From NCBI GenBank assembly GCA_037447605.1, contig CM074807.1, forward strand, positions 1,469,817 through 1,533,816: DNA of 64,000 bases, written 5' to 3'. The translations under genes and the position numbers were made by a program. Below the pieces are notes generated by a model. The model was not told the origin of the DNA. It made no database searches and saw only the letters and a program-made list of their open reading frames with translations. The DNA comes from Zygnema circumcarinatum. Taxonomy: Eukaryota; Streptophyta; Zygnematophyceae; Zygnematales; Zygnemataceae. Below, piece by piece: positions 1 through 11,047 of the stretch. Each line of letters opens with the position of its first letter. The first letter of the stretch is position 1.

Positions 1-1031
1 GGCACAACATAAACAATCCAGCCTAACGTGAGGATGCAGTAGTGGCCAGAAGAAGAAGTGGGGTAATTGGTTGTGAAATGAGCTACGTCGCATTCATAGC
101 ACACTGAGGACGAAGTGCCCCCTCATTATGTAGTGTGTTAGGGACCATCCTTGCCGTTTTCAGGATTCTAATGTCTTCATGAGCATTGCTTGGCATTCTG
201 GGAACTTCCTTCTAGATATTACTATAGATACACAGAAATTCGTACCGTAAATCTGAGAGGTATGTCCTCCCCCCTTCACCCGGATCCTCATGTCGACACC
301 GGCGAACCGTTGGCGTCCCAACACCAGCACCGGCTCAATGGCTTTGTACTTCAAGATTTCGGGCTCCACCAACTCAATTGGGCTGCCTGCAAGCATGCGA
401 AGGAGGTCAAACTTGCCTAAGAAGAAGAGAAAGAGAAAGGGGAGAAGATAGAGTAGAAAAGAAAAAAAAAATATCCTTCTGTAAAATAATCACTGACATG
501 GGAATGAAAGCGTACTGAATTATTCCTAAGAATTAAGCTCTAGCGAGGTGAACCAGCCTAGTCTCTGGAGCCATACAATTGGTGAAATGATGTTAGAATG
601 GGCGGAGCCATGACAAGGAATATTAACCAAAGCTTTAAATCCTGGGCCTCTGCTGAAAGTGAAGAAGCACACTTATGAAGTTGCAAAAGTATGTCCAGAA
701 ATTGCTAAGCTTTCTTCCCAAGGGTAGAAGACAAAAGAACCTTTCCCCTGGCACCAATTAACGCTTCACAAAGTTCTCTCACCGTTGATCTTGATCAGAC
801 CCCGGCCTCGCTTGCAGTGAGTCACCGCAACAGCCGTTTTCTGCAACAAAATGGCCACAAGTCAAACCCTAATCTGAAACAGGCGCCCTTTCTACCACTA
901 AATTAGGGTTACAACTCGTTGCTACAGCCGCGCCAACTTCCTCTCCCTCTTTCTTGCACTATACAAGTACCAGACTTCAAGACGGCGTAAAAACTCACCT
1001 TCCTTCCGAAGCACTGCACAGACTGTTGTGC
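1..1031 (-). CDS. RPS16: 40S ribosomal protein S16 (uS9), partial at the left edge
   Basis: Component of the small cytosolic ribosomal subunit near the decoding site. Three exons are clear on the minus strand: 999-1031 (ending SVQCFGRK), 783-840 ([19 protein letters not shown]) and 246-386 ([33 protein letters not shown]). The exons join in phase through GT-AG sites and follow plant RPS16 almost residue for residue. The C-terminal half (the RQSIAKALVAYYQKY part of the family) is not seen in bases 1-245, so it must lie outside the window behind a further intron. The first exon with the start codon is not resolved. Exon 999-1031 begins in phase 0 after a good acceptor, so a short leader exon should lie between about 1040 and 1300. 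The gene is head to head with RPL13. Confidence 0.9.
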
Positions 1032-1910
1032 CTGCAATACATACACATATTGTCGTATCCCCGTGTACATGCACAGCACATTCCACCCTAGAATCAGAAA
1101 CCGAAAGAAAGGTGGGAAAAGCGAGAGACAGAGAGCGAGAGAGAGAGAGAGAGGGGTAGAGAGAGAGAAGAAAAGGGTGACGGGAGAGCGAGGGAAAAGG
1201 GAGGATGGCGAGAGCACATCTATGGCTGCGTAAGCGAGAGAGGCATTTTAGAGTTTTTAGGGCACGTGCCTCCATGGCTGCTGCAGCGGCAGGCGAGCGC
1301 TGTCCTCCGCCAGCGAGCGAGCGAGAGGGAGAGAGCGCGAGAGAGGGAGATCGCGGGCGCCTCCGCAATTCATAAACCCTCCAAGGCCAGGAACGGGCAG
1401 AAACCACCAATTTTTTTCAAATCCGGGCAGATGAGACGTCCTTTAAAAATAAAATTAAAAACAACTCGGGCAGAGGAAAACCTATTGTACTTTGAAACAC
1501 CGTTGAATTGGTGACCAGGAATGTAATGTGTACGGGTATTAGGGCGGAGTATCGAAATTTTACCTTGTCACGGGTAGCGTGTAAGAACCCTTTCGTCCAG
1601 TAAAAATGTTTCTTTCTGCCCGTAGTTTGGGAGCGGCCCCGGGGGGGCTTTAGGGCGGCCCACGCGCTTTGGAAGGCCTCTTTTCCGCGGCCTCTCCTTC
1701 AACCTCTGCCCGCGGTGAGGGCGGCGAAGCCATGGCGGCCCCTTCTTGCCTAGGGACATGGCTGCCATTAGGAATGCCTTGCATGGAGGAGGGAGGAGAG
1801 CTTGCCGTGCTGCCACGCGGCAGCACCTGGTGCTCTCAGTTTGGAGTTTTTTGACTGAAAGAAGGGGAGGGGAGGGAGAGGGATGGTTGGCAGTGCAGAG
1901 GTAAGCGAAG
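1032..1910. promoter_or_regulatory. Shared promoter region of RPS16 and RPL13
   Basis: The space between two divergent ribosomal protein genes. It holds a palindromic G-box (GGCACGTGCC at about 1260-1269), the motif TTTTTAGGG beside it (telo-box-like), GA-rich tracts at about 1125-1165 and 1316-1352, and GC-rich sequence at 1630-1740. Another telo-box-like AAACCCTAA lies at about 864-872, in an RPS16 intron. Telo-boxes are a known feature of plant ribosomal protein promoters; co-regulation of the two genes is inferred. The unresolved RPS16 leader exon also lies here. Confidence 0.5.
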
Positions 1911-4508
1911 ATGGTGAGGCACAACAATCAGATTCCTGGCAATCATTTCAGGAAGGACTGGCAGTCCTATGTGAAGACATGGTTCAACCAGCCTGCAAGG
2001 AAGAAGCGCAGACGTCTTGGTGAGTTGTTTTATAGTCGATATGTGAAGCTATAATGCATTCGAAATGTTTTGGGGATTGAAAAGAGCTTGCAGAGTCTCT
2101 AGATGTGTATTAGGTTAGGGATTAGGTTGAGCTTTATAGCCGAGCTAGGGCAGGCCTTGACGCATTCAGTCTTCATTGTGATATCCAGCGCGTGAGAAGA
2201 AGGCGGTTCGCGTATTTCCTCGCCCGACTGCCGGACCTCTTCGCCCAATTGTCCATTCCCAGACTTTGAAATACAACATGAAAATTCGCGCTGGAAGGGG
2301 CTTCACCCTCGAGGAGTTGAAGGTACGCTCGTCTGTACTACTCTAAGAAAAGGTGTCATCCCACACAGGTAATTGAAAAGGATATGCGGACTCGTTTGCA
2401 GCTCGTTTGCAATTTCCTGTAATCCAAGGTTTGGTAATGTACAAGATAGGAATTCTTGAGTGCGATGTCCTTTGATTGTGAAGCTCGTTTGGGCTTTAGG
2501 CTTGGCCGTCTTCAATAAGGCCGTCTGACCGGAAAGATGTTTGACCATTCTGGAATGGTTCCTTCGAAAAAATCTTGCTGTCACATGAGGCTCTTAATTC
2601 ACTTTCCTTTAGGGGATGCGACGTTTTTGGCACTAGCCTCTGGCACACTCTCAGCAAAACAGGAGTTTTTTCCTTGGTAGTCTTTCTGTTACCTTTGGAA
2701 GAGCAGACGTTCTTGATACAGATTACACCTCCCGCTAATGACTCTCGCAGGAGGCGGGCATTCCCAAGAAGCTTGCCCGTACAGTTGGCATTGCTGTCGA
2801 CCACAGGAGATCGAACAAGTGCTTGGAGAGTCTTCAGACCAACGCTGCACGTCTGAAGGCCTACAAGGCGAAGCTCATTGTGTTCCCCAGGAGGTCGAAG
2901 AAGCCAAAGGTATGTTTCCTGTTGGAGTGTCACAGGAGGTAGAAATTGCAGTTTCAAACGTGGAGTTCTGACTTTCGCATGGCATGGAGCAAAGAAATAA
3001 ACTGCATGGACAAATTCTCCGGTGTACGTTCACTGTGGCCATTCTATAATGATCTTGTAGCCAGTTATCATAGACTGTGAGAGAGCTGCTTCGTTCACTG
3101 ATTTCTACCGACCTCTGCATGCAATAGCCTGATGGGAAAGGAAAGTTCAGGTCTCCAGCAAGTCTCTCACCATAACCAGCATGTGGGCGCTTCACTGATG
3201 CCTTATTTTCGCTGAAGTACTTTTTGTACAGACTCGATAGGCTATAAGACTGATGGGCGTGGATGCGTAGATTCATAATATTTTGAGTTGAAAGATGGAT
3301 TTATCACATGAAAACTGGGCACTAATAGCCGGAATAATGAACTGTTAGCCGCAAGTATCCGAGGGGTGTGGGATGTGGTGTTCTGGTTATCATCTGCCAC
3401 ATAGTACTTGAAGGCGACGTGTTTGTCAATCAGGTTAACGCTTTATGAGAACTCCTGTTCAATCCAGTGCCAGTGCAATCCACAAAAACGAGCTCATTAT
3501 GGTCGTAATCAGTCAAGATTAGACAATTACTATAGTTAATGCAAAGATTCGACGGCTTGGTAGTGACCGATTGTTGAACGAAGTCTAAGCAAGTAACACA
3601 GGTTCATTAGGGTTTCCAGCAACCTTTATGCAGGGAAAGATTGAAACAAAGGTGAGATGGAAGTGTGTTTTCGTCGTGTTTTTAAGGCAAGACTGAAGTA
3701 GCAGCTCTGACTAGGAGAAGTGAGCGCTGAATTCCAAAGTAAGCAGTTTGACTTCGTCACGATTGAGGGTTTGCCTGCTGAGGCTGAGTTGAGTTGTTGA
3801 GTTTGCCTTGCCTGGAAGTGAAATAAGTTTGAGGCCCAGCAGAGCTGCTGATGGTAGAGATAATGTCTGTCCTGTTGAGCACGCACATTACTCAAGGCTG
3901 AGGCATCTGACCTGTACAAATTCTCTTGGTCATTTAAAAGGTGGCTTACTTTATGTTCTAGCACATACTAATGCTGGTTTTGGCGTACATGAACGTATCC
4001 CATGGCTACTCAGCTAGGAAGTTGCGTGTACGCACACTGAACTAGAACCAGCATCCTGGTTCAGCAGGCACTTTGAGCTTTAGCGAACAACTTAGAAATG
4101 ATAGCTCAGCATGTTTACTTTCTGAATCGTGGTTACTATAATAGGAAGAGGATTTGCTGAATTACTGTGCCTCATAGCAGTGGTCTGGATCGTCGCTGGG
4201 GTCGAATTGGTCGATATTTTAAGTGGGGAGTGATCAGAGGCAGATTTGTGCTGATTCTGAATTTGTGAATTGTTCTGTAGGCTGGCGATGCCACCGCGGA
4301 GGAGCTGGCCAACGCCACACAATTGTCTGGACCTGTGCTTCCTATTACTATTGAGAAGCCTGCGGTAGAAATTGTGGAGATCACTGATGAGATGAAGGAG
4401 GTGAAGGCTTATCAGAAGCTGCGGTTGGAGCGCATGAATGCACGTCTTCTTGGAATCAGGAAGAAGCGGGCGGCTGACGCAGAAAAGGCGGAGGAGAAGA
4501 AGCCATAA
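1911..4508 (+). CDS. RPL13: 60S ribosomal protein L13 (eL13)
   Basis: Large-subunit cytosolic ribosomal protein. Four exons: 1911-2019, 2189-2322, 2751-2909 and 4281-4508, giving 209 aa, close to the usual length of about 206 in plants. The start [13 protein letters not shown] and the blocks [32 protein letters not shown] and [18 protein letters not shown] are diagnostic. The end is lysine-rich ([12 protein letters not shown] then TAA). All introns are GT-AG; the third is 1,371 bases and holds no other gene I recognise. The ATG fits the family N-terminus exactly and no upstream in-frame start is needed. Confidence 0.96.
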
Positions 4509-5052
4509 GGGCAGGGAAGGCAGCGTGAAAGTGCAGGTAGTGGACAAGGAGCTGAAGATCCAGGAAGGCACATGGCGGTCCATGTCTTTTTGTGCTACTT
4601 GGGACAAAGCTGAAATGAAGAGAGAGCCATTCGATCGCACGTGCAGCTGCATCGTCATGAAAACGAGGGATGAACTGTCTTGGAATGAGCTTCTATCTGC
4701 AGCTCTCGCAACCCTGCTGTAGTGTGAGGGTGAACAATGTTTCTTATGGGTGATGGTTCTGGTCATGAATGGTGTGTTTGTATGTCCAGAGGGTACATGA
4801 GAGTCAAGGGTCAGCGCTAACATCACATGATAGTTTAAAACTCGCGGTTTTAATTTAAATTTAAAAAATAAAAATGATTTTACGGCCATCCGTAGGGTGT
4901 TGCTCAAAATCTAAAACGAAATATCAACAAAAGTACAACGGGCGTTGTGTACCGTGGCGGCGCGTTCCTTTACTTGAGATGATGTATATTCCCAAGAGAC
5001 ACCATATCTAGTACTTGTTCCATGTCATGACGTCATAATCCGGTTGTCCTGC

Positions 5053-5104
5053 ACTTCACCCCCAACACTCGCCTCTTCACTTCACCCCCAACACTCGCCT
5101 CTTC
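5053..5104. repeat. Perfect tandem duplication of a 26-base unit
   Basis: The unit starting ACTTCACCCCCAACACTCGC occurs twice, head to tail, at 5053-5078 and 5079-5104, without a mismatch. It lies about 225 bases upstream of the PSRP5-like start codon, so it doubles whatever sites the unit carries in that promoter. Confidence 0.9.
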
Positions 5105-5223
5105 AGGTTCAACAACATGCGCTAACTCTTGTGAACTACCCAAAAGCCTTCGTGTTTGCTGCCGACCCGTTCAAAGGGAAAGCTCAACAAGGAATGAACA
5201 GGGAATGACCATGATGCCACGGA

Positions 5224-5263
5224 GTGACCCATGCCATGCTATGCCATGCCATGCCATGCCATG
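5224..5263. repeat. CCATG pentanucleotide microsatellite
   Basis: Near-perfect run of CCATG/ATGCC units with one variant unit (CTATG). It gives spurious ATG-rich frames just upstream of the PSRP5-like gene. A looser CCATG/GCATG-rich stretch occurs again near 26,300-26,360. Confidence 0.85.
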
Positions 5264-5329
5264 CGGCCGAGGTCTATCCGTTGGCACTTTGGCGGCGCTT
5301 TTTGGCGGAGGAGCACGCCACGTCCCTCC

Positions 5330-6026
5330 ATGGCTGCCGCGGCTTCTCTCGCATCCGCCATGGCGTCCCTCTCGCTTCCTGCGACCTGCATCAGCGTAGC
5401 TCTCCAGGGAGCACGTGGCGCTGTGGATCTCGCAGTAAGAGGGCCGTTTTTCAGGGAGTCCCGGCGACAGGGTGCGTGACCTAATTTCTTTACTACCCCT
5501 CTGCCGGTCGTTCGACTGCATGCCAGCGACTTCTGGTCTTGCTGCCCAGGAATTTGTTTTTCGATGACTTGGAGCGGCGCATGCCCCTTTTCTTGTTAGC
5601 GTTCGGCGAAGTACGACTCGTTAATTTTGTTGCAGCAAGGTACAACTCGTAGGCGTGAAATTCTTGCTCCTCCTTTTGACTGTTTAATTTCGCTTTCTTC
5701 GCTGTCATGCAGGAATCAGCACACTGAGGCATGCAGTAAACGGACGTTCTGCGGAGGTGTGCGGGTTGCTTACGTATTCAGGGTTGTTGAGTAGCAGCAA
5801 GAGAAGCATTACTGCGCAGGCAGCCGCAGATAGCACAGAAAGCTCTGCGGAGCCAGAGAATGCCGCGGAGAGCGCTGAGAAGCTTGCCATTCAGTTTCAG
5901 TCAGACGCAAACTGGAAGCTTGCGAAGAAGCAACTCGCTCGTCGGAAAAGATTGCTGAAGAAGCGCCAGTTGCGGAAGAAGGGGCAATGGCCTCCTTCGA
6001 AGATGAAGAAGTTGGAGAAAGTTTAA
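5330..6026 (+). CDS. PSRP5: Plastid ribosomal protein resembling PSRP5 (cL37)
   Basis: Probable nuclear-encoded protein of the plastid 50S subunit. Two exons, 5330-5471 and 5713-6026, give 151 aa. The N-terminus MAAAASLASAMASLSLPATC is Ala/Ser-rich and lacks acidic residues, as in plastid transit peptides. The middle is acidic (AEPENAAESAEKLA). The C-terminus is strongly basic and ends RKKGQWPPSKMKKLEKV, which resembles the conserved tail of plant PSRP5. I chose the ATG at 5330; a second in-frame ATG at 5360 is possible. Part of exon 2 has an inverted, broken copy at 6886-7074. Identification rests mainly on the C-terminal 25 residues. Confidence 0.75.
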
Positions 6027-7784
6027 GCGCAATTGGGCAGTTCACACTCGGGAAAGCATTAGCCGTCAGGTAGCTCAGGAGGCTCGAAACAGAGCAGTGT
6101 CCTGCTGAAAGCTTTGCGACAAGGCTTTGGGGCGAACATGAGTGCTGACTGGGGATGCCTCGGCTGGAAAGTGGTGTGTTTGCTGCCAGGTTTTCAAGGA
6201 CTGTAGTGACAGTGATACCCTCTCTCACGTAGCAGACGACTATTCGTCGATTTGGGTTCCTCATAGTTGGCTGAGAGCAGCACATTGACTTCCTCCAGGT
6301 AGAATATCTTTTTGTGTAGTGTTCCATAACCAAGATAGGAGAGGATACGAATTTTTTTATCTGTAATCGAATGACTCTTTGGAATTGCCGGAAACAATGG
6401 ACATGTTTCGCGCCACTCTGCACAATTTCGTGCGCTTGGATTGTTCAGACATCTTCTTTCCATACTTGGTGACACGGAGTACGATAGGTTAATACCATGA
6501 TGGATGTTTTTGAAGTTCATTAGCCATGTGCTTTCACTGAACGTGTTCCTTTCTGTCGGGCGTTCAGGAGGGTCAGACCGTCTCTTCTTGATCAACTAAA
6601 CTTATGGGTATCTCACATTCTGCAGGAAACTGCTTTCCTGAAGTCGTTATCCAAGGGAAGTGCTACCGACCTGCCAAAGGCGACTGTTGGCAAACTAATA
6701 TTTGCCGACAGTTTGTCCGCTGACCATTGGCCACCAATGGTTTGTACTGTCCAGTGGTTTGACCGACCTGTAATGATGACATTTCAAAATTTCATTCGCT
6801 GCGCTGTTTTGGAGTCATAGATAGATTTTGCAAACAAGCGAGTGGTGCTAATTAGTAGTCCTCATATAGTTCACTAATGCCACATGGCGCTTCTTCAGCA
6901 AACTTTTACGACGGGCGAGTCTCTTCTTTGCAAGCCTCCAGTCTGCGCCTGACTGAAAAGTGAATGTCGGCAAGCTTCTCAGCGTCCTCCGCGGCATCCT
7001 CTGGTTTCGTAGAGCTTCCTATGCTCTCTGCGGTTGCCCGCATAGCAATGCTTCTCTTGCTGCTACCCAACAATAAACTCAACTCAACAGTTCCACTTGA
7101 ACCCGTTGCCGCTCGTATGCATTGATCCTCGTATTCCTTTCATCTCTACTTTTTTATTCTTGTCGACGCAGTCGCCAATTTGCAAACATTTGGGCTGCTA
7201 ATTCTAGGTGAATTCTGATTTGGCAAGTAGGGAAGCGGCCGAGTGTTCGTGTGGGAGGTAGACCATATTTTTTATGGCTCGCTTACGCAGCAGGATCGTA
7301 CATATACGGTAGTAGTGATAGCTCTGTGAGCAGCAGGAGCAGATGGCAGACTCTATAGGCACCACCCTATGAAAGCGGCACTCGTGAGACATTCGCGCGT
7401 CCGACTTAGCGACTCGAGATATTCTCTTAAGCTTTCCATCTCCTGCATACCAACTGCTTAGGGTGGGAACAACACAAAATGGTCTCTGGTCATTGTAGCA
7501 CACTTCAGAAGACACGCGCCTTACACCTCTTTCAAGCTTCAGGCATTAAAGTCGCTCACGATGCGCATCTGCTTTGACTATGCTTCTTTCTTTCATTTCA
7601 AAGGTGTCAAATTCCATCGGTTTCATTTCCGAATACATCCCTCTCTGCTACTCCGAACATTTGTTGAGTACAAACATCACGTAAAAAAGGGCTACTTCAA
7701 GATCGCAGTGTTCACACCCAACAAGCCATCGCTCTGAACTGCCTCCCACCAATACTTAAAGTTCCCCTTCGCCAGGGCTCACTC
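6027..7784. other. Intergenic with an inverted pseudogene fragment
   Basis: Convergent gap between the PSRP5-like gene and the MBL-fold gene. Apart from the PSRP5 fragment, the only structure is a small cluster of CCATTGG/CCAATGG palindromes near 6720-6760, similar in motif to the larger tract at 40,990-41,255. The remainder shows no gene I can support. Confidence 0.5.
6886..7074 (-). pseudogene. Inverted, broken copy of PSRP5-like exon 2
   Basis: The reverse complement aligns along its length with 5782-5969 of the PSRP5-like gene, from GTAGCAGCAAGAGAAGCATT to GCTGAAGAAGCGCCA, with scattered substitutions. The copy carries a 3-base insertion and then a single-base insertion in the TTT run, which shifts the frame and leads to a stop (TCG TAA). 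It lacks the transit peptide, exon 1 and the conserved C-terminal tail. It looks like a partial inverted duplication without its own function as a protein. It could still give antisense or hairpin RNA against the parent. Confidence 0.85.
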
Positions 7785-8581
7785 CTAAAGCGGAATGGAC
7801 AGCGGCTCATTTGGCGTGGGATAGAGCAGGCGCACCCCCGGAAGCTCTTTTCTCAGCATGGCCTGCAAAGGACACCCCAGTGAGAAGAAGAAATTTTACT
7901 GCCCTTCGATCTTCAGCCAAGTCTTGCACTGTAATTTGTGAGGCTTCCAAGCTCCTTGGAAACTTACCTCAAAGGACTCTACGGTTCCCTGAGGCTGCAC
8001 CAACTTGGACAGCAACCCCTCCGCATCCAGCTCCGCATTAGCCATGGGAATGACATACCTGCTCCTCCAGCCACAACATTGCTCCTGCTTAGCAAATGGA
8101 GCCCAACAGATTGTCGAAGAGAGAAACAGAAACACTAAAAGACTGCTAAGAGACAAAATCTGAAGGAGCAGGTCACCCTTGTAATGCGTAGGCTGCATGC
8201 ACCCTGAACTTGGGTCGTTCACAGAGGAAGGGGAGGTTTCTCACTTCGCCTGCAGCAGCTTCACGAGCTTCACCGCATCCTCCTGACCGGACACGAGAGT
8301 GAAGGCGGGCAGCTGCTGCTTCACTACCGGCGTCACGACTACGTCAACGGGAGCTTCTTTTGCCACTTCCGGATCATATACACAGTGAGGCTCCAAGTAC
8401 AAAGACACACTCGGATTTCCGGCTCGGAAAATGTATCTGCAAACAAGACCAACGAACGAAGTAAGCCATTGAAGTTGGGCTGCTGTGGGGAGAGGGAGAG
8501 AGAGACACAGAGTGAGGGTGGGGTAAGAGAGGAGGGAGAGAGGGAGAGATAGAGAGAGAGAGAGAGAGAGANNNNNNNNNN

Positions 8582-8637
<56 letters not shown>

Positions 8638-10674
8638 GGGAGAAAGAGAGAGAGAGAGGGAGGGTCAACCATGATCAGGCATGTGTTAGTACTTGAGGGT
8701 TTACCCATTTTCCGGGCGCTGCCAGGGAGGGCCTAACACTGGCCCTGCTGTGGCCTTAATGCTGAGCTCCACCCCATTGGCTCCGCGAACGGTGGTGCTC
8801 TCACCTGGTTCGAGGTAGGTTACCTGCACAGGCTTAAACTATATTAAACGTAGGATGTTTGCGAATGTGGGAGCTATTATAGAGAACGTGCGGACAAACA
8901 ATGGATGGCAAAAACATCAAGAAGGAAAATTCTGAATTGCTGGCAAGTCAACGAGGAGGCAGCAGACATTTTTGAAAAGATCTCCCATCATTCCCTGCGC
9001 ATTTGGCGATGCTATAACGGGCAAGTCGGGCCGCCTTGCGGCTAAAGGGCGGAGGGTTTTAAGATGGCAGTGGTCATCGAAGCCCTGCGTGATGAGCAGG
9101 TATTCAAACTCCGGAATGTCCTCCGTCTGCAGGGTTCAGCATCAGCCGGTCTTCAACAAGAGAAACTGAATCAAAGGATGAAACGAGGGCAGACTCGAAT
9201 GGAATGGGAAGATTCTTTTCTTCACAAATGGAAGGAGTCAATGGGAGTGAGAGGTGTAAGGGTCCACACCGTCTTGTCACGCATCACTTTCTTATTTGCA
9301 CTGTATAGCCAGGGAATGTCAAAGTCCAATGGAAACCCCAAAATGGGGTCTAAAAGGATGGAGATGCCTGCGATTTCAAACATCCAGCTGTTACCCTGCG
9401 CACCCACAGATCGAACAATGCTTCACACTGCAAAGAAAACCACCACCGCTTTGTCCTCTCAAAACATGAAGAGAGAAAGCGAGACGGGAGAGGAAAAGAA
9501 GTTGTGCACCACTCTTAAGTTATACCTTCGCTCTCTCCTCATACCTTCACTAAGCTATTCAGCAAAAGGAGGCCCACAACCTCGTTTTCCAGTTGAAAAG
9601 AGCAGCCGGGAGGAGGGAGCAAACCTCAAGGTATGTGAGCTGCAGAGGGGCTCCTTCTTCTGTCTGCGGCGACACTATGGCAGTTTCTGAACGAGAGCTC
9701 GCCACTGCCGCACGTGGGATGGAAGACTGTGGTTGGACCAATTGGCGATTTTGCTTTGCAGACAGGGTGCTGTTCCTGCAGCGGCTTGTCCGGCAGAAAG
9801 GGACATAAGGGCGGGCCAGCATTTGGGTGCAAGAGTTGAATGGGGGGTCAATGCGCAGTGGAGATGTTCGGTCACTTTTGAGAGTATGTGAGCAAGGAAC
9901 ACGCAGTTGATGGCATGTCCGTTTGGGGAGATAGAATGGAACTCTTGAAGGCTGCATAACTCGCAAGGAAGGTCCAATACATGGCTACAAACTGAGAGTT
10001 GAAGGGGAGTAGAACATCGATGTTCTAAAGAAACAGTTTTCCTCACACCACCGCATGTGGATAGCTGACTTGGATGCCTCAGTGAGTTTCTGTAAGCTAT
10101 TGTTTTCCTCAGTTTCTCTATGAAAGCTGATAGGTTGGTCCAAAACGCTCCATTTACAAGATTTTGGAGCGTTGATCCCGAAAAGGGGAGGCATGCAAGT
10201 TTCTCACTGCGACACCTTCCAGCTGCCTACTGATGCACTTTTGTGCACTGCGCTTGAGCTTAAAAATTAAAAAATAAGAGAATAGCTGCACAAGCTAGCT
10301 AAAGTTAAATAGTTAAGAATCTTTTTAAAGTGCACCGGTTTATCTTTCACTAGAATTCTAGTAAATACGCCAACTATCTTCCTCAATCGACTTCGCATAT
10401 ATTGACCCAGATTATTTCTGCATAAGCCCGCCTGTACATTCATATGCGCCCCCACTTTCATTACAAAGATGTGAAACCACCTTCTCTTAGAAACAGACCA
10501 AGGAAACTGCACACACCTGCATCGTTGGTAGTGAAGCTCCCGCGAGCCACGCTTGCACAAACAATCTGCAGTTTTTCCCACTCTCCTCTCCGCCCTGCTT
10601 GCTGAATCAGCAAAACTTCTCTGTGAAAGGACGGTGGGCCTCAGCGCCGGAAGCTGCGCTGTAAATGCAGCCAT
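7785..10674 (-). CDS. Plastid MBL-fold (metallo-beta-lactamase superfamily) protein
   Basis: Eight exons on the minus strand (10517-10674, 9625-9775, 9270-9395, 8968-9126, 8705-8823, 8245-8436, 7968-8058, 7785-7862) join in phase to 357 aa. The first 80 or so residues look like a plastid transit leader (MAAFTAQLPALRPTVLSQRS). The body matches the plant protein typified by Arabidopsis At1g29700: GNSWMFEIAGISILLDPIL, LLITQGFDDHCHLKTL, KATAGPVLGPPWQRPENG, LEPHCVYDP, FTLVSGQEDAVKLVKLLQAK. In place of the usual HxHxDH zinc motif there is QGFDDH, so two histidines are missing, apparently a trait of this plant branch. Substrate unknown. One donor is GTCTGC (after 8968), unusual but in phase. A TGA at 8241 is intronic, not the end. 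The 3' end is TAG at 7785. Confidence 0.85.
8537..8660. repeat. GA microsatellite with an assembly gap
   Basis: Long (GA)n run inside an intron of the MBL-fold gene, interrupted by ten N (8572-8581). The true length of the tract is therefore unknown. It creates long Ser-Leu frames on the minus strand that are not genes. Confidence 0.95.
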
Positions 10675-11047
10675 AGTCAGCCAGACTTAAAAAGCTTCTA
10701 CTTTCAGTTCTTGGATTGCCGAAAGGAGAGGATGCTAAATGCAGAGGAAAGCGCTGGCAGCGGATGAGCTCCCAACCGCCATATCCGCCTCGCCGAAAAC
10801 CTTAAGAAGGTACACGGCAGCCATGGAAGCCACAGAAGAAAGTGAGCGGTGGAGGATGCACCACGCAGGCAGGTACGGCTGCCGCGGAGCTCCTTCCGGA
10901 AGCCACGTGGCAGGGAGCCATGGCCGGAAGTCCACGCAGCTCCGCTCCTGTCGGATAGCTCTACTTCACGGTCGCGTTGCACGCATTGCGATCTTCAGGG
11001 AAGTTAGACACAGCAGGTAGAGGTACCTTTTGTAGCTATTCAACGCC
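10675..11047. promoter_or_regulatory. Bidirectional promoter, MBL-fold gene and cysteine-rich gene
   Basis: 373 bases separate the two divergent start codons, so the two genes share their promoter. It is rich in CCATGG and CCACGTGG-like sites (GCCACGTGGC near 10,902). Both products carry plastid-like leaders, which would fit joint control, but this is inference. Confidence 0.5.

Larger units (their letters stand above)
4509..5329. other. Intergenic, RPL13 to PSRP5-like gene
   Basis: Begins with the RPL13 3' region and ends with the promoter of the next gene. It holds two short repeats listed separately (a 26-base duplication and a CCATG tract). A long reading frame on the minus strand across 4092-4907 is the antisense of the last RPL13 exon and its flanks. 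I see no gene. Confidence 0.5.

Noticed and set aside
4092-4907. 271-codon minus-strand frame
   Set aside because: It is antisense to the final RPL13 exon and its flanks, and has no recognisable protein features.
8241-8708. Long minus-strand frame running through the GA microsatellite and the N gap
   Set aside because: Only its 3' part (8245-8436) is a real exon of the MBL-fold gene. The Ser-Leu run is simple sequence in an intron and the apparent stop at 8241 is intronic.
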